Positions 47,405-59,668 of a stretch of 64,000 bases of DNA are shown piece after piece. The DNA lies in assembly GCA_001632435.1 (NCBI GenBank), contig KV423946.1:9169-73168 (forward strand), in the 5' to 3' direction. A program made the translations under genes and the position numbers. Position 1 is the first letter of the stretch; every line of letters starts with the position of its first letter. Source of the DNA: Calocera cornea HHB12733 (taxonomy: Eukaryota > Basidiomycota > Dacrymycetes > Dacrymycetales > Dacrymycetaceae). The notes under the pieces are model-generated. The model saw only the letters and a program-made list of their open reading frames with translations. It did not search any database and had not been told where the DNA came from.

Positions 47405-49293
47405 ATGCCCAAACCGGTGATCTCTGCGATGGCGAGTGGATCGTCTTCGACCTCACTCGGGGCGGCCGGCCCAAGCCGCGCCGGATCATCAACATCGAGT
47501 CCGCATCTGCTGCGCTCGATGAACCCGCTATCCGTGACGATCTGGAAGCGGGCGAGCCAAAAGCGCGCTTCTCGGCGGCAGACGCAGGGTCAGGCGCCGG
47601 CCTCGGGCGTGCTTCTGTCTACCCGGGGCAGGTTGCGCCCCCCGAGGCGCATACATTCGCCCGTCAGTCACACTTCTCCTTTCCCCACCCCCTCCGACCC
47701 TGCCCCAGCCCTTTCCCCCTCTCCTTCCTTCCACCACCATCCCCCCCTTCCCACGCTCTCCCCTCCGCTCTCGTTCGCCCTCCCTCGCTCTGCTCTGCCC
47801 TCCCTCCCTCGCTCTCGCCCACAGCGGCCACGCTCGCCGTCCCCGCACGCGGCCCCTCGCCCATCGCTCGCCTCGCCCGCCTCGCCCGTTCGTCCCGTGC
47901 CGCTCGTCCAGCGCGCCTCGCCCTCGCCCCCGACCGCTCGCCCCCCGCCGCGCTACGCACCCGGCATGCCACCTCGCCCGACCCCGCACACGCCGGCCCC
48001 GCGCCTCATCTCACCATACGCGGCCCCGGCCGCCCCGCTCGCCTCGACGCCCGCGCCCACGGACATCGAGCTCGAGAAGGACCTCGAGGCTGCGTTTCGT
48101 TGGGGCTGCCTCGAGTGCGTATGGCGGCTGGGCAGTGGGAAGGGGAAGGTGTTGGAGTGCGGGCGCCGGTATGAGAGCCTGGCGAAGTTGATGCAGGTGC
48201 GCCAGTTCCATTCTCTGATATTGACATATGCTGATACCTATGCAGCACATCGCCAAGGCGCACTGTGTGCCCATGCCGGCCGCGACCGAGGCCAAGCGTG
48301 GGACGGCATCGCGCCCAACGAAGAACTTCCAATGCAGATGGAGCGGATGCGGCAATGTCAAGTTTGCCACGGCCGACGACCTCTACGGTCACGTCGAAGA
48401 GGAGCACGCAGTCGGCCTCCTATATACGCCCTGCGCGTATCCAGGTGCGCATTCCTTCCTTCTCTCTCTACGGCCAACTGCTAACCATCCCCATAGGCTG
48501 CCGAAAGAAGGCAAAGGACCTGCCAACTGCCCTCCGGCACATACGCCGTGACCATCTCGACCTCGGCCACGGACGCCCGGCCCCGCCCCCACGGATGCCG
48601 CCCACCGCGAACGTCGGCCCGCTCCCAGAGACCGTCATGGCCTGGGAGCTGGGCGTGCAGGCGTTCGCGTCTTCGACCCCCGTCGGCCCTGCGCCGCGTA
48701 TCCAGGAGGACGGCATCATGGCCTCCGACGACGAGGACCTCTCGGACGACGACGAGGGGAACGAGTCGGACGAGACGGCCCGTCCTCGCTCGACGACTCC
48801 CAAGGCGCCGACATCCCCTGCGCCCACGGCCGCACCTACGCCCCAGCTCGAGGCTGCGCACGGGCGCACGATGCCTCGTGCTCCCCATCCGCTCCCTCCC
48901 CGCCCCGTCACCGTCGCGAGCACGAGCATGGGCGCCGGCTTCGGCGACCCTTCCACCCATCCTGCCCTGCACTTCGCACGTATCCCCGACGGCTACTGGA
49001 CGGCGCAGCGGACCGGCCCGACAACCTTGCAATACGCGCAGGAGCAGTACCACGAGCGCAGAGGCGAACGGTCGACTATTCCCACGCCCCCGCCTCGCAG
49101 CCGCTCCGGCACCTCTATCGGCATGCCCCGCACGAGCCGCCGTGCCATCGCCGGGGCGTCGAGGCTCCATACGCCGCGTTCGACTCCGGCCAACAGGGCG
49201 ACCACGAGCTCGCCGGCCACGTCCCCCCTCACCACGCCGCCGTCCTCGGAGCCCAACTCGCCCGCGGCCAAGCGCGCACGCTACCTCAACTGA
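47405..49293 (+). CDS. C2H2-type zinc-finger protein, uncharacterised
   Basis: Exons 47405-48196, 48246-48444 and 48497-49293 give 595 residues. The first 215 residues are Ser/Pro/Arg-rich low complexity. The zinc-finger block (about 230-350) includes CLECVWRLGSG with LMQHIAKAHC, CRWSGCGNVKFATADDLYGH with HVEEEH, and CAYPGCRKKAKDLPTALRH with RRDH; the second and third fit C-x4-C...H-x3/4-H patterns. The third finger is completed only by removing intron 2. The tail is acidic (DDEDLSDDDEGNESDE) and then Ser/Thr/Pro-rich, ending KRARYLN. It is likely a nuclear DNA- or RNA-binding protein; target unknown. Similar orphan zinc-finger proteins are frequent in Agaricomycetes. Confidence 0.75.
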
Positions 49294-51710
49294 GGGGCGT
49301 CTTCTCATTGCTACAATCTATCTGCTGCTATATCGGTCTGGAAATGGGCCGCGCCATCCATCATCCACACATTGCTACTCGCCACAGCACACCCCGCACC
49401 ACTGGCTGGATCGCTCGACGATCCCATCTCTCCACCATCTTACGACCACGGGTTAGAGCCGGCAGCTGTCGCCGCCCATCACGCAAGCTTCAAGTTCCGG
49501 AATATGTATCAACATTCGGCGATCAGTAGGAAGGAGCATCAATACCGGCCCGGCGTTCACGGATCTCCAATGGGCAGCACGTTCTGCGAGATTCGTGGTG
49601 CCGCACATCAGCATCAGTGATCAAATTCCTTCCATCTGATCTCAACCCCCGATACCTGCGCTTCATGCCACCCCACTCAACTGGGGCCGCTCGATCAAGA
49701 AAAATCTCCCATCAAAAACGGCAACATCATCACCACCATATCCTTTCATCTTCATCATCACAATTCACCAACATTCCCCATTCTGAATCTCACCCCAACG
49801 CAGGCCCCAAGATCCAAGCATAGGCCCATCATTCCCCCGCTTGCCGGTTCACATTTTCTCTTTTTTTCCATTTTCGGCCATCACGCCGCCAACATCAACA
49901 TTTTCCGCCAATTCCCATCACTTTCAAGAAGATCCCCAAGGAACCGCTTGCCGACCAGGTCACCAACAGGTGAATGGGATGTGCACGCCGTCAGGCTGGT
50001 CAATTGTTTCCCGTGCGCTACCGAAGCACATTGTTCATGTATATAGATTACATACTCATCCCAATCACAATGGTGTTGCCGCCCATTTTGTGATCATTAT
50101 GCTTTGAGGAACCTCAGAGTTGCGCTCAAGAACCGTGGTTGGTTATCCTACGCTTGGCGCCGAGCAAGCGCAGCTGATATGGTTGTTGAACGATGATTAT
50201 TATTATTATGTCCTAACCCTAACCCCGCCCAGGTACAGCCGGTCTGTATCCTACAAGAAACCCGCAAAAGAAGTACGGATAAACAAAGAAATGAAATGAA
50301 AAGAAGAAGAAGTTGATGTGGTGAAACGTTGCAGAAGAAAGGACCAAGCGCGCGCGGGAGTAGGGCCTGAATGTACTGTACTGTACATTGCAGCACCGCA
50401 TGGCGCGGAGCGGGAAGTTGAGCAAGCTTAGGCCACCACCCCAGGTCCACAGGCCCGGGGATGCGCAAGCAAGCGAAGCGTGCGCTGGGTGACTGGGTTG
50501 TCCTGCAGCGTGGAGCGCGTTGGGAGATGAAGCGCATGGGAGATCAATGCGTGGTGGTGGGGTTGTGTTACCTGCGCGGGGTGGGGGTGTTGATGTGCGA
50601 TGTGGTGCGATGTTATGCGAGAGCGAGGGACGGAGGGAGCGAGCGAGCGAACAGTTGGGTTGGGTTGGGTTGTGCAGGTGTCCGTAGAAGGGCGGGATGG
50701 GGAGGTCGGGGGTTGCTGATGCTTGCGGATGTCTACACTTGACAGTCCGAGCTGCAAGAGGAATTGACGCGCGGGCTGAACGGTGCGGTTTCGGCAAGCT
50801 TAGGGCATGAGCAAGCGCTTGCAGGCCCTGGATCTGCAGGCGGGCGCGGCGCCTTAAGAGCATGCACGCTAGGTGCTTGCCATATGAAGCAGAAAGCAGG
50901 AATCAGCAGCGCGTACAGTCAGTCCCACAGTGCCGAAAGCGAGCGAGCAAGCTCCAGATCGATGACACCTCCAGAGCGTGAGTCAACGTCCGGGAGTGCA
51001 AGTGCGAGATGGCAGGAGCAAACCAGCTGAATGCAATGCAAGATGCTGCGAGAGGGTCGAACCATAGTACCGTACACAGGCGAACCCTAACCCAGACTGA
51101 ACTAGCTTCGATCGATCAGGATCCAGCGCAGCCGCAGGATAGGATTGACCGCACAGGCCATAAGCTTGAGCCACAAGCCAGAAGCCGTTCGTTGTTCGCT
51201 TCCCGCGCACTGGCAGCTAAGAGGGTTGCATATTGCATACATTCGGCGCAGGGCCAGGTCAGGGCCTCGTCTGTGCGCCAGGCGGTATTACGAGATACAG
51301 TCACAGTTGTTGTTGCTGTCGTCCGGGTCGTTGCGAAGCTTGTTTGTGCTGGGTAGGTTAGGGCGGGGTTAGGGTGGTGCTGCTTGCTGCTGCTCGCTGC
51401 TGCACGTGGGGCGGGGCGGAAGCACAAATGGGGCGTGTGGCAGCTTGAAGCCCTCGCCGGTCGTGAAAGATACAAGCCGCCGCCGGTGCTCTGCTCTGCT
51501 CCCTCCTCCCACCTCGCTCCTCGCTCACTGCCCGGACACTGCCCGGCTCCGGGGTGCTGTTGCTGGCCCGCCCGCGCCCGACTCTGATCGCCCGCGCCCT
51601 CTGCTGGCCCCCGTCCCGCCCACTCGCCGCCTTTGTCTGGTCCGCCCCCACATGGAATTATAGCACACACACCCACACACAGTGCCCAGCAACCCCGCCC
51701 TCCACCAAGC
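49294..51710. other. Long gene-free region with strand skew and telomere-like motifs
   Basis: About 2.4 kb without a supported gene. It contains a G-poor, C/A/T-rich stretch (about 49620-49945), a short ATT run near 50194-50207, and several CCCTAA-type motifs (50213-50228, 51084-51096, 51355-51379). Open frames here are short and overlap on both strands. It may contain the extended promoter of the methyltransferase gene or a non-coding transcript; I cannot tell which. Confidence 0.5.
50213..50228. repeat. Interstitial telomere-like repeat
   Basis: CCTAACCCTAACCCC, about two and a half units of the TTAGGG-type telomere repeat on the complementary strand, next to an ATT microsatellite. Confidence 0.7.
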
Positions 51711-54467
51711 ATGGCCCACCCCATCCCCCACCCGCACACCTCCCCGCCCCCACCCGATGGCCCACCAGACCTCGACGCACTCGCATCGCACGTCTACCGC
51801 CCGAGGCACCCACTGCCCGCCCGCCCCCGCACGAGCTTGCTGCGCGTGCCATGGCCGGGCGCGAGGGACGGGCTCGCCCCCTCTGCCTCCGGCGCGCCGC
51901 GCAAGCAGCATCAGCACCTTACTGTCACGCGCGGCGGGGCGGCGGGAGCGCTAGGCAGCAGGCGGAGCACGGACGTGCGCCATGCGGCTGGTATCAGCAT
52001 CAGTGGGCTTGCTGGCGGGGACGGGGACCAGAGCGAGAGCGACGACGAGGGCGAGGAGGGCGGCTGGGAGGGCGAGCGGGAGGAGAAGTGGCTCGACCCA
52101 AGGTTCGCTTGGGCCGGCAGGGAGAGGCAGCATAAGGCTGCCATGCCCTACCCGCTCAGCTATGGCGAGGCGTTGCTCAACTAGTGCGTTTGGCTCCCTC
52201 CTACGCTTCTCCCCCTTGCCTTGCCTTTTATTGTGTTATGCTGGGGAAATCAGCAAACGAGCACCGCTAACGGCCCCCAAGCCAGATCGCCACAGTCGAC
52301 ATAATCCGGCGTGTAAAAGGCAGCGCAACGTACCACCTCTTCGAGCGCACGCAGCAGCCCACAAAATGCCTCGACATCGGCTGCGGCACGGGCACGTGGA
52401 TAGCGGCGGCGGCGCAGGAGTGGCCCGACTGCGTGTTCGTCGGCGTCGACGCAGCGCCTGTGCAGCCGCGGATCGGGAGGAGGAGCGCGCTGTACGGCCG
52501 GGTTAGCTGGGTCAATTGTGATTGGCTGGAGGGGCTGCCGTTCGAGGAGGAGACGTTCGACCATGTCCATTGTTGGTTCGTCTCGTCGGGCGTGCCAGAG
52601 ACTAAGGTGCGCACAGTCCCACCTCCCGCCTTCCCCTCCTCCCCACTCCCGCAATTAGACTCAAAGCTGACACCCCTCCCCAGTGGTTCGACTTCTTCGA
52701 GGAAATAACGCGCGTCATGAAGCCCGGCGCGACGTTCGAGTTCGTCGACGAGGACATCATCTTCCCCGCGCTCACCAAGCCCGCGCCGAGCCCGAGGAGC
52801 TCGGTCAACCCCGCGTATGCCGCTGCTGCTGCTGTCGCTGCATCGGCATCCTCGGCGAGCTTCGCTAGCGGGTCGTCGACCGCCGCAGCTGGGAGCACGC
52901 CCAGCACGACCGCCCCGAGCGTGGGGGATCATTCCAGCATCAACACCAGCACCGTCGTAGGCCCCGGACCAGGCAGCGCCGAAGCGCTCACGCTCACGCG
53001 CGCGAGCGGCTCGGGCAGTTCGGGCAGCCTGGGGCTCAGCCTGAGGCCCACGACGAGCAACGGGACTTCTGGCACCGGCTCGGGCTCGGGGACGGGCACG
53101 GCGCGCACGGGCGGGACGGGAGGGCCGTACACGCTTAGTCGGGAGGAGCTGCTGGGCCTGCCGGAGGAGCATGATCATTCGCGTGCGTGCAGCCCCCTCT
53201 GCTGCTGCTGCTTCGAGAGGAGGGCTATGCTGATGTGGTTGCGGTTGCGGGTGTTTGGACAGTGATCGAGAAACTGTTCAACGAGGTGTTCCAGGGCCGG
53301 GGGATCAACATGGAGCCCACGGGGGGCGTGCAGATGTACATCAATATGTACCTTATGGAGGTGCAGGTGCGTGCTCGGGCAGACTGTGGTGGATGGGTGC
53401 TGATTTGGCTTGGTGGTTTGATGGGCATAGTCCAGCCCGCCGTTGGTCTTCCCTGCGCAGGCTTGGGCCGGGAAGGGGGCGCCGAGGATGCCGCGCTACG
53501 ATACTGGTATGTGTACGCACGGAGTGAATCGGTGCCGTGTTGATCACGATGGTGTAGAGGGTTTGTCCACGCTGCCCAACAACGCCGGGCTGCAGCACCT
53601 CTCCCGGCAGGGCTTCCTGCCCAACATGTCCTTCAACACGCAGCACATGATCAGCGTGCAGCACACGGTGGGCCCGCAGGCGCTCGCACACGTCCTCGCG
53701 GTGCGCGAACCGATGTGGGACGAGTACTGCCGGCTGCGCGCGAACGAGCACCCGGTGCTCGAGCAGCGGCAGCAGGAGCGGGTCGAGATCCGCCAGCGGC
53801 AGCAGGAGCGCGAGGCTGAGCTGCGCGAGGGGCGCCTGCCGCCCTCGATCGACCTCGTGGGCAAGGAGGGCAGCAGCAGCGAGAAGCACCTGCTGATCGA
53901 GCACCACCAGAAGGTCGTCGAGCAGGAGAGCTCGCGCGACGCGGCGCGGCTTGCGGAGCTCGACAGGCTCGACCGTGCGAGCCAGGAGGAGAGAATCAAG
54001 ATCAAGAGCAGGCTCAAGGGGAACATGGAGGACGAGGTTGTCGTCGATCGCGTGCAGCTCGCTGCGGGCGGAATGGCAGACTGGACGGACGTCACCGTCG
54101 TCCTTGGGCCGAAGGACCGCTCGAGGGACAGGGAGATCTTTGATATCCTTCTGGATCGATATGAACGGTGTGTTGTCCACAAGGACACCGAGGACCGAGG
54201 GGGGAAATGCTGATTGGATGCATTGCTAGGGACATGCGATACCGAACACAGCATACCGACGTGACGGCGCGCTACCTGAACCGGGGCGAGCCGCCGCGCA
54301 CGCACCTAACGGGCGACGAGCTCGTGCGGGACGAGGCGTGGCGCCGCGGGTTCGAGGAGTACATGGACAGGGGGAACGACGAGGGGCTCGTCTGGCGCAG
54401 GATGCGCATGTACACGGCGACCAAGAGCCGCCGACGGCTCGGCACCGCACGCGCCATGCGTATCTGA
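51711..54467 (+). CDS. SAM-dependent methyltransferase with large low-complexity insert
   Basis: Seven exons (51711-52183, 52282-52606, 52684-53182, 53263-53366, 53461-53506, 53558-54167, 54230-54467) give 764 residues. Class I methyltransferase motifs: CLDIGCGTGTW (motif I, about 189), VFVGVDAAPVQP (motif II), FDHVHCWFVSSG and TRVMKPGATFEFVDED (motif III region). About residue 285-425 is an Ala/Ser/Gly/Thr-rich insert that breaks the domain; the fold then resumes with IEKLFNEVFQGRGINMEPTG and NMYLMEVQ. The C-terminal half is helical and charged (QRQQERVEIRQRQQEREAEL), ending with AWRRGFEEYMD. The architecture resembles fungal TAM/UMTA-like methyltransferases of unknown substrate. Intron 1 must use an AAG acceptor at 52279-52281, since the nearby CAG would create a stop. 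A 46-nt exon (53461-53506) is included. Confidence 0.8.
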
Positions 54468-54796
54468 TCCACGACGCCCACCGCCCGCCGCCTGCGTCGC
54501 CTCGCCTGTCATTGTGGACCAACGCTCCCCACTAATATCGACGCTACTCGCTCGACTCGTTCCCATTCATTCCCCTCCGGCTCCGCCTATGCCCCAAGCC
54601 GCCTATGATCCCCCCCCAGCACAAACGTATACTGACCGCACTAGGATATCCGCATTATCTGTACCATACCCGCATCTTGCATATAGCAGACCGAGAACGC
54701 CGTACCTTACTACTGACCCCACCCGACCCCCGGTAATGCATACCCCGCTGGCTTGCGCAGAGTTACTTATAATGTCATTTCGTTTTGCCTACGTGG
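54468..54796. other. Convergent 3' intergenic region
   Basis: About 330 bp between the convergent methyltransferase and MED31 genes, with no feature recognised. Confidence 0.45.
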
Positions 54797-55407
54797 TTAT
54801 GTTGTGCTGGCGGCGCCGTCGTCTCCTGGCTGGGGGGGAGGGGCACCCGGTGGTGCTGGTTTTGGGGCGGCTGCAGTCGGCTGGCGCGCGGTGGGAGGCG
54901 CTGAGCTCATACGGGGCTGCATGGCTGGGTTGTTCCGCCTGCACGCATGGTCAGAAGTTGCACCGTCCACGAAAATGGAGTCATACCAAGTTCTCCAATG
55001 TTGGTATTGCTGGTTGTCGAGAGCAACAATTACGTTGTGATTTGACAACGCCTTGCGGAAAGCGTCCTCCTGTAGCAGCTCGAGGTGATGTAATGCTTGT
55101 GGGTATCTAAGTCCCGATATCAGCACCCCGGTTTTCGAGTAAACAAAGCAACGTACGCCAGAAACCGCGCGTACTCCCTCTTCTTCCAATACAGCAGATA
55201 CTTCAAGTAGTTCACAAACTCCTCCTGCTGGAAGTACCCCCTCTGTGCGAGCGTCTCGAGGTAGAACGGCGACGCGAGCGCCTGGACGAACTCGAGCTCG
55301 ATCTCGAACCGCGCGCGATTCGATTCCCGCACGGGGTCGACGGGCGGCTCGGGCGGGGCCATGAGGGAGTCTTCTGCGGGTATTGGAGGGGCCTTTGGGT
55401 CGGCCAT
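54797..55407 (-). CDS. MED31: Mediator complex subunit 31 (Soh1)
   Basis: Minus-strand exons 55407-55157 and 55106-54797 give 186 residues. The conserved core is [39 protein letters not shown] and, after the intron, [17 protein letters not shown] followed by [12 protein letters not shown]. Med31 sits in the middle module of Mediator, bridging activators and RNA polymerase II. It is among the most conserved Mediator subunits. The 50-nt intron lies inside the invariant EYARFL-YPQ segment. The C-terminal tail is Pro/Ala-rich and species-specific. The start [13 protein letters not shown] is the first Met of a short acidic/Pro leader typical of the family. Confidence 0.95.
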
Positions 55408-55598
55408 TGAATTATTGTCGAGTGCGGGGACGGCGACAGGTCGAGGTTTATTAGACTGGGCAGTGGCGTAAGGGTCCGCCACCCGATCGGGTTCGGCAGC
55501 GGGCTGGCCGTCCCTGTCGAAACGTCCACCATCACCGAGCACCAGCCCTCCCGCAGTGTCTCCTAGTCCACATCTACTATACCCGCTGGGTCGCTGCG

Positions 55599-57277
55599 AT
55601 GGCCAAAAACGACTATGCGATGGCGCCGATGGAGGACAGTGAGAACGGGAATGGCCTGCCTCATGACCGGCGCGACTCGCTCGAGCGGCTCGAGGCGGAG
55701 CTCGCGTACACGCCGGATGCGCGGAGAGAGGGCGACGAGCGCGATATGCCGCCACGACTTGCAACTGTGGAGCAGAAAAAGTGGCTCTGGATACGGAACG
55801 CGATTATCAACACGTGCTTTATCCTGGGCTGGTGAGTTCAGTGGGTCACTTTGTTGAAGCATGCTGACACGAGCGAAGGTACCTGTTCGCAACCATCCTC
55901 TCTGTATACAACAAGTGGATGTTCTCTCCGGAACACTTTGGCTTCCCCTTCCCGCTATTCGTGACCACGGTGCACATGATTGTGCAGTGGTGTCTTGCCG
56001 CTCTCGTCCGGACACTATTCCCCAACCACATGAAGTCGCCTGGCAGACCGAGTAAGAAGGAGTATGGGTGCGTGCTGCAGTCTGCTTTGCCGGGCGGTGC
56101 GCTCATCGAAATATTAGACAGAAGGTGGTGCCTTGTGCTGTGACGACGGGGTTGGACATCGGGCTCTCCAACCTGAGCCTGAAGACCATAACGCTCTCGT
56201 TTTACAGTAAGTACCGTCACTGGTTAGTGTGAAGCCTTCGCTGATTGCCGGTCGTGCGACCCACAGCCATGTGCAAGTCCTCCTCCCTCGGCTTCGTGCT
56301 CATCTTCGCCTTCCTCTTCCGGCTCGAGCGGCCCTCCCTCCTCCTCGTCGGCGTCATCCTCATCATCACCGTCGGCGTGCTCCTCATGGTCTTCACCGAG
56401 GCGCACTTTGTGCTCGTCGGCGCAATCCTCGTGCTCGCCGCGTCCGCATGTGGCGGGCTGCGGTGGAGCTTGACTCAGCTCCTCCTGCGCAAGCATGACA
56501 TGGGCCTGGATACCCCAGCCAGCACGCTCTACTGGCTCGCACCCATCATGGCACTCACCTTGCTCATATGCAGCACGGTCCTTGAGGGCCCGTGGGTAAT
56601 CTTCGCCAGCGAGTTCTTCGAGGGAACACGCGCATTCAAGACACTCTTCTTTGTCATCCTTCCTGGCATGATCGCCTTCCTGATGGTTATGAGCGAGTTC
56701 TAGTGAGCCGCTTTGTCCTGATCCGATCGCGAGTGTGTGTTGACCCAAACTTAGCATCATCAAGCGCGCGGGAGTACTACCCATGTCCATCGCGGGTATC
56801 TTCAAGGAAGTCAGCACCATCAGCGTTTCAACATGGCTGTTCGGCGATCACCTCACCCCTGTCAACATGACCGGTGTTGGAATTACCATAATCGGTGGGT
56901 TATCACGTGCTGCTTCCTCGTATGATCTGACAACAATCGTTGCAGGTATCGCGCTTTTCACGTGGTACAAGTACAAGAAGACGCTCGAGTCGGACGTGAA
57001 GCTTGACGAGCATGGCCTGCCGATAGAAGAAGACATCGATGAGCCCGAGGGCCAGGTCCTTCTCCCGGAAGAACAAGACCAGGAGCTCGTGCCCACCGCG
57101 CAGTCGCTTGACTCGCTCGACGCCGTGCCCACGTCGCCCCGACAACAACCGTACCGTTCACGCTCCGGCTCGCATGCCTCGGGCGCGGAAGTCTTCGTCA
57201 GCGAGGCGGAGCGCGAGGGCAGGCGGTCGATGCAGGCGTGGGCGCACCCGAACGGACTGGGAAGACCGGAGAACTAG
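55599..57277 (+). CDS. Triose-phosphate transporter family / SLC35-type nucleotide-sugar transporter
   Basis: Six exons (55599-55831, 55879-56067, 56118-56206, 56267-56702, 56755-56894, 56946-57277) give 472 residues. About ten hydrophobic segments lie between 75 and 340. Family motifs: [71 protein letters not shown] and [20 protein letters not shown]. The pattern fits the TPT/SLC35C2 (yeast Ymd8) branch of Golgi or ER drug/metabolite transporters; the substrate is not deducible. The N-terminal tail is acidic and the C-terminal tail has a Ser-rich patch. The 51-nt intron 56895-56945 has no stop but interrupts the last membrane helix if retained. Introns are 47-60 nt; the first ends in AAG. 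Confidence 0.9.
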
Positions 57278-58292
57278 AGCATACTGTTGTACTATTATTG
57301 GCACGCGCGTCGATTCCATCTGTGGCGATATTTACCTTCGATAATCTGGACTATGGGAACCTGCACGTGCTCCGGCTCGTGATTATCTGGCGAACGATCC
57401 TCCTGCGCTGTTCTTCGAGGCTAGCTCGACAAAGGGTGCGGTGAGGAAATGAAGTGCTCGTTGTGTCATCACGACTTCCACGAGATCCTGGGCAGTGTGC
57501 ACGTCGATAGCGTCATGGTTCCCGCTGATCCGCCAAGGCCATGTCAACTGTATCTCAGTCTACGTTCCGGGCCTCGGCAACGACAGTCTCGGATAAGGGG
57601 GTTATGTAATTCGCCTAACAATAATACGGACACCCACTGCATTTGACAACGAGAGATCCGCGCACATCAGATTACGTTTCTTGTCCTCACACGTTTGAGG
57701 CGACTCATCACAAGGTGCACAGCCGCTGACTGCACGCATCAAACACCCTGGTCGCGAAGGCCAACGAGCCAGAGCATTCGCCTGAACGACAGCACGCCTT
57801 CGTATACACGCAGCTGGCAGTTCTCGCGTGCAGGCGGGGCAAGGCCGCGAGGCGGCGAATCCGTTGTCATATGGACTCTCCCGGAAGTTGAGCAGCATCG
57901 CATGTGCGAGGAAGCATTCCCGTATGTCGTTTTTGTTCCGCGACACGCCTCACCGTTGAATGGACATTATTCAACCCATTCCCTTGCCGCCCGAGGATGC
58001 TGTCCCCGTCCCGGGTGTGGTACCGCCCATACAGCGCTGTCGGAACACGCATGCAGTGCGCTCCCCGCACGCGGTACATCATTGCGATTGCAAATCCACA
58101 TATTCGTTCCCCACGTTGTCGACCCACCGCGGACACATGCCCTCTTCGGGTCGTGTAGGAGCCGAACATGGAAGCACCGGTCTAGAATAGCCATGGCCTG
58201 GTATATAACCAGCACAATCTTAAGGATCTAAACCTCAGGACAGCGGGCTCTCCTCTCCAACATTGTATCGGTATTCCTTTCTCAACATCAAC
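57278..58292. other. Intergenic region upstream of the aspartic protease
   Basis: About 1 kb with no recognisable gene; the protease TATA box lies at its right end. Confidence 0.5.
58202..58208 (+). promoter_or_regulatory. TATA box of the aspartic protease gene
   Basis: TATATAA about 85-91 bp upstream of the protease start at 58293. Confidence 0.6.
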
Positions 58293-59668
58293 ATGGTCTA
58301 CTCTCTCCGCGTCATCGCGTTCTTCGCGGCCCTCTTGGCCGGCGTCTCCGCCCACCCTCTGGAAAAGAGGGGGATGGTGACTGTCCCGATCGCAAAAACG
58401 ACGGTACCGTCGGGTACAACCAGGCTCCTTGGGCACGAGGACCGTGTCCGCGCTGCCGAGTTCGTCGCCGGCCGGTATGGCACGGGCCTCACGGCAACCT
58501 CAACCTCAGACGCCGCCTCCGTCAGCGCGACCAACGCCCTGGACACGTACACCATGCAGGTGGCAGTCGGCACCAGCGGGCAGACGTTCAATCTCCTCAT
58601 CGACACGGGGTCGAGCAATACCTGGGTCGGCGCGGCGACCAAGTACGAGCCGTCGAGCAGCAGCAAGAGCACGGGAGACAGCGTGACCGTCTCGTACGGC
58701 TCTGGCGAGTTCTCGGGGAAGGAGTGTACGTTCCCTCTCCCACTGATCGCCTCTTGCTACGGAAGCTGATGGGATCGCAGATACCGACACGGTGGACCTG
58801 GGCAACGGGCTCGTCATCACCAAGCAGTCGATCGGGGCCGCGACCAGCTCACAGGGCTTTGAGGGCGTGGATGGGATCATTGGCATCGGCCCTTCGGACC
58901 TGACGGAGGACACGGTCAGCCGGACGCAGATCGTGCCGACCGTGACGGACAACCTGTTCTCGCAGGGGACGATCGCCCAGGAGGTGATTGGCATCTACTT
59001 TGCGCCCACGACGGAGAATGGCGACGTTAATGGCGAGCTGACGTTCGGCGGGGTGGACACGTCGAAGACGACGAGTGCTATCAACTAGTGAGTCTTGGAG
59101 TACTTCGATGCGGAGGTGAACTGACCGGTCTCTAGTGTGCCGATAACCCAGACTTCCCCTGCGAACGCGTACTGGGGCATCGACCAGACGATCAGCTACG
59201 GTAACACGCAGCTCCTCGCTTCGGCCGGCATCGTCGACACGGGCACGACGCTCGTCCTCCTTGCGACCGACGCATTCGACGCGTACATGGCTGCGATCCC
59301 CGGTTCCGCAGTCGACGAAAACTCTGGCCTGCTCGAGATCCCAGCTGCTGCCGTCAGCAGCCTCCAGACGCTCAACTTCAACATTGGCGGGACGAACTAC
59401 GCGTTCACGGCGACTGACCAGCTGCTGGACCAGAGCCTGAACACGTTCTACGGCGGGAGCGCCGACGCCTACTACTCTGTTGTTGCGGACTTGGGCAGCC
59501 CGAGTGGGCAGGGACTCGATTTCATCAATGGGTATCTCTTCTTGGAGCGCTTTTACTCGGTGTTTGACAGTGAGTGCATTTCGCGATGCTTCGTCGGGGA
59601 TGTCCGGCTGATCAGGATACGCAGCCACGAATAACCAGGTCGGGTTCGCGACGACCGCCAACTCATAG
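58293..59668 (+). CDS. Secreted aspartic protease, polyporopepsin type (peptidase A1)
   Basis: Exons 58293-58725, 58781-59087, 59136-59569 and 59625-59668 give 405 residues. Signal peptide MVYSLRVIAFFAALLAGVSA, then a Kex2-like Lys-Arg site (HPLEKRG), a propeptide and the mature enzyme from about SVSATNALDTY. Both catalytic Asp motifs are present: LLIDTGSSNTWVGA (about 110) and AGIVDTGTTLVLL (about 280). SYGSGEFSGKEYTDTV and GVDGIIGIGPSDLT follow the polyporopepsin pattern. The whole predicted protein contains no Cys, so it lacks the disulfides of most pepsins. It is expected to degrade extracellular protein at acidic pH. Three short introns (48-55 nt) have GT-AG ends, and the last coding exon is 44 nt. 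Likely induced by nitrogen limitation, though nothing in the sequence proves this. Confidence 0.95.

Noticed and set aside
47131..48174. Alternative frame over the zinc-finger gene first exon
   Set aside because: It is Pro/Arg/Leu-rich and loses the frame that connects to the zinc fingers after splicing.
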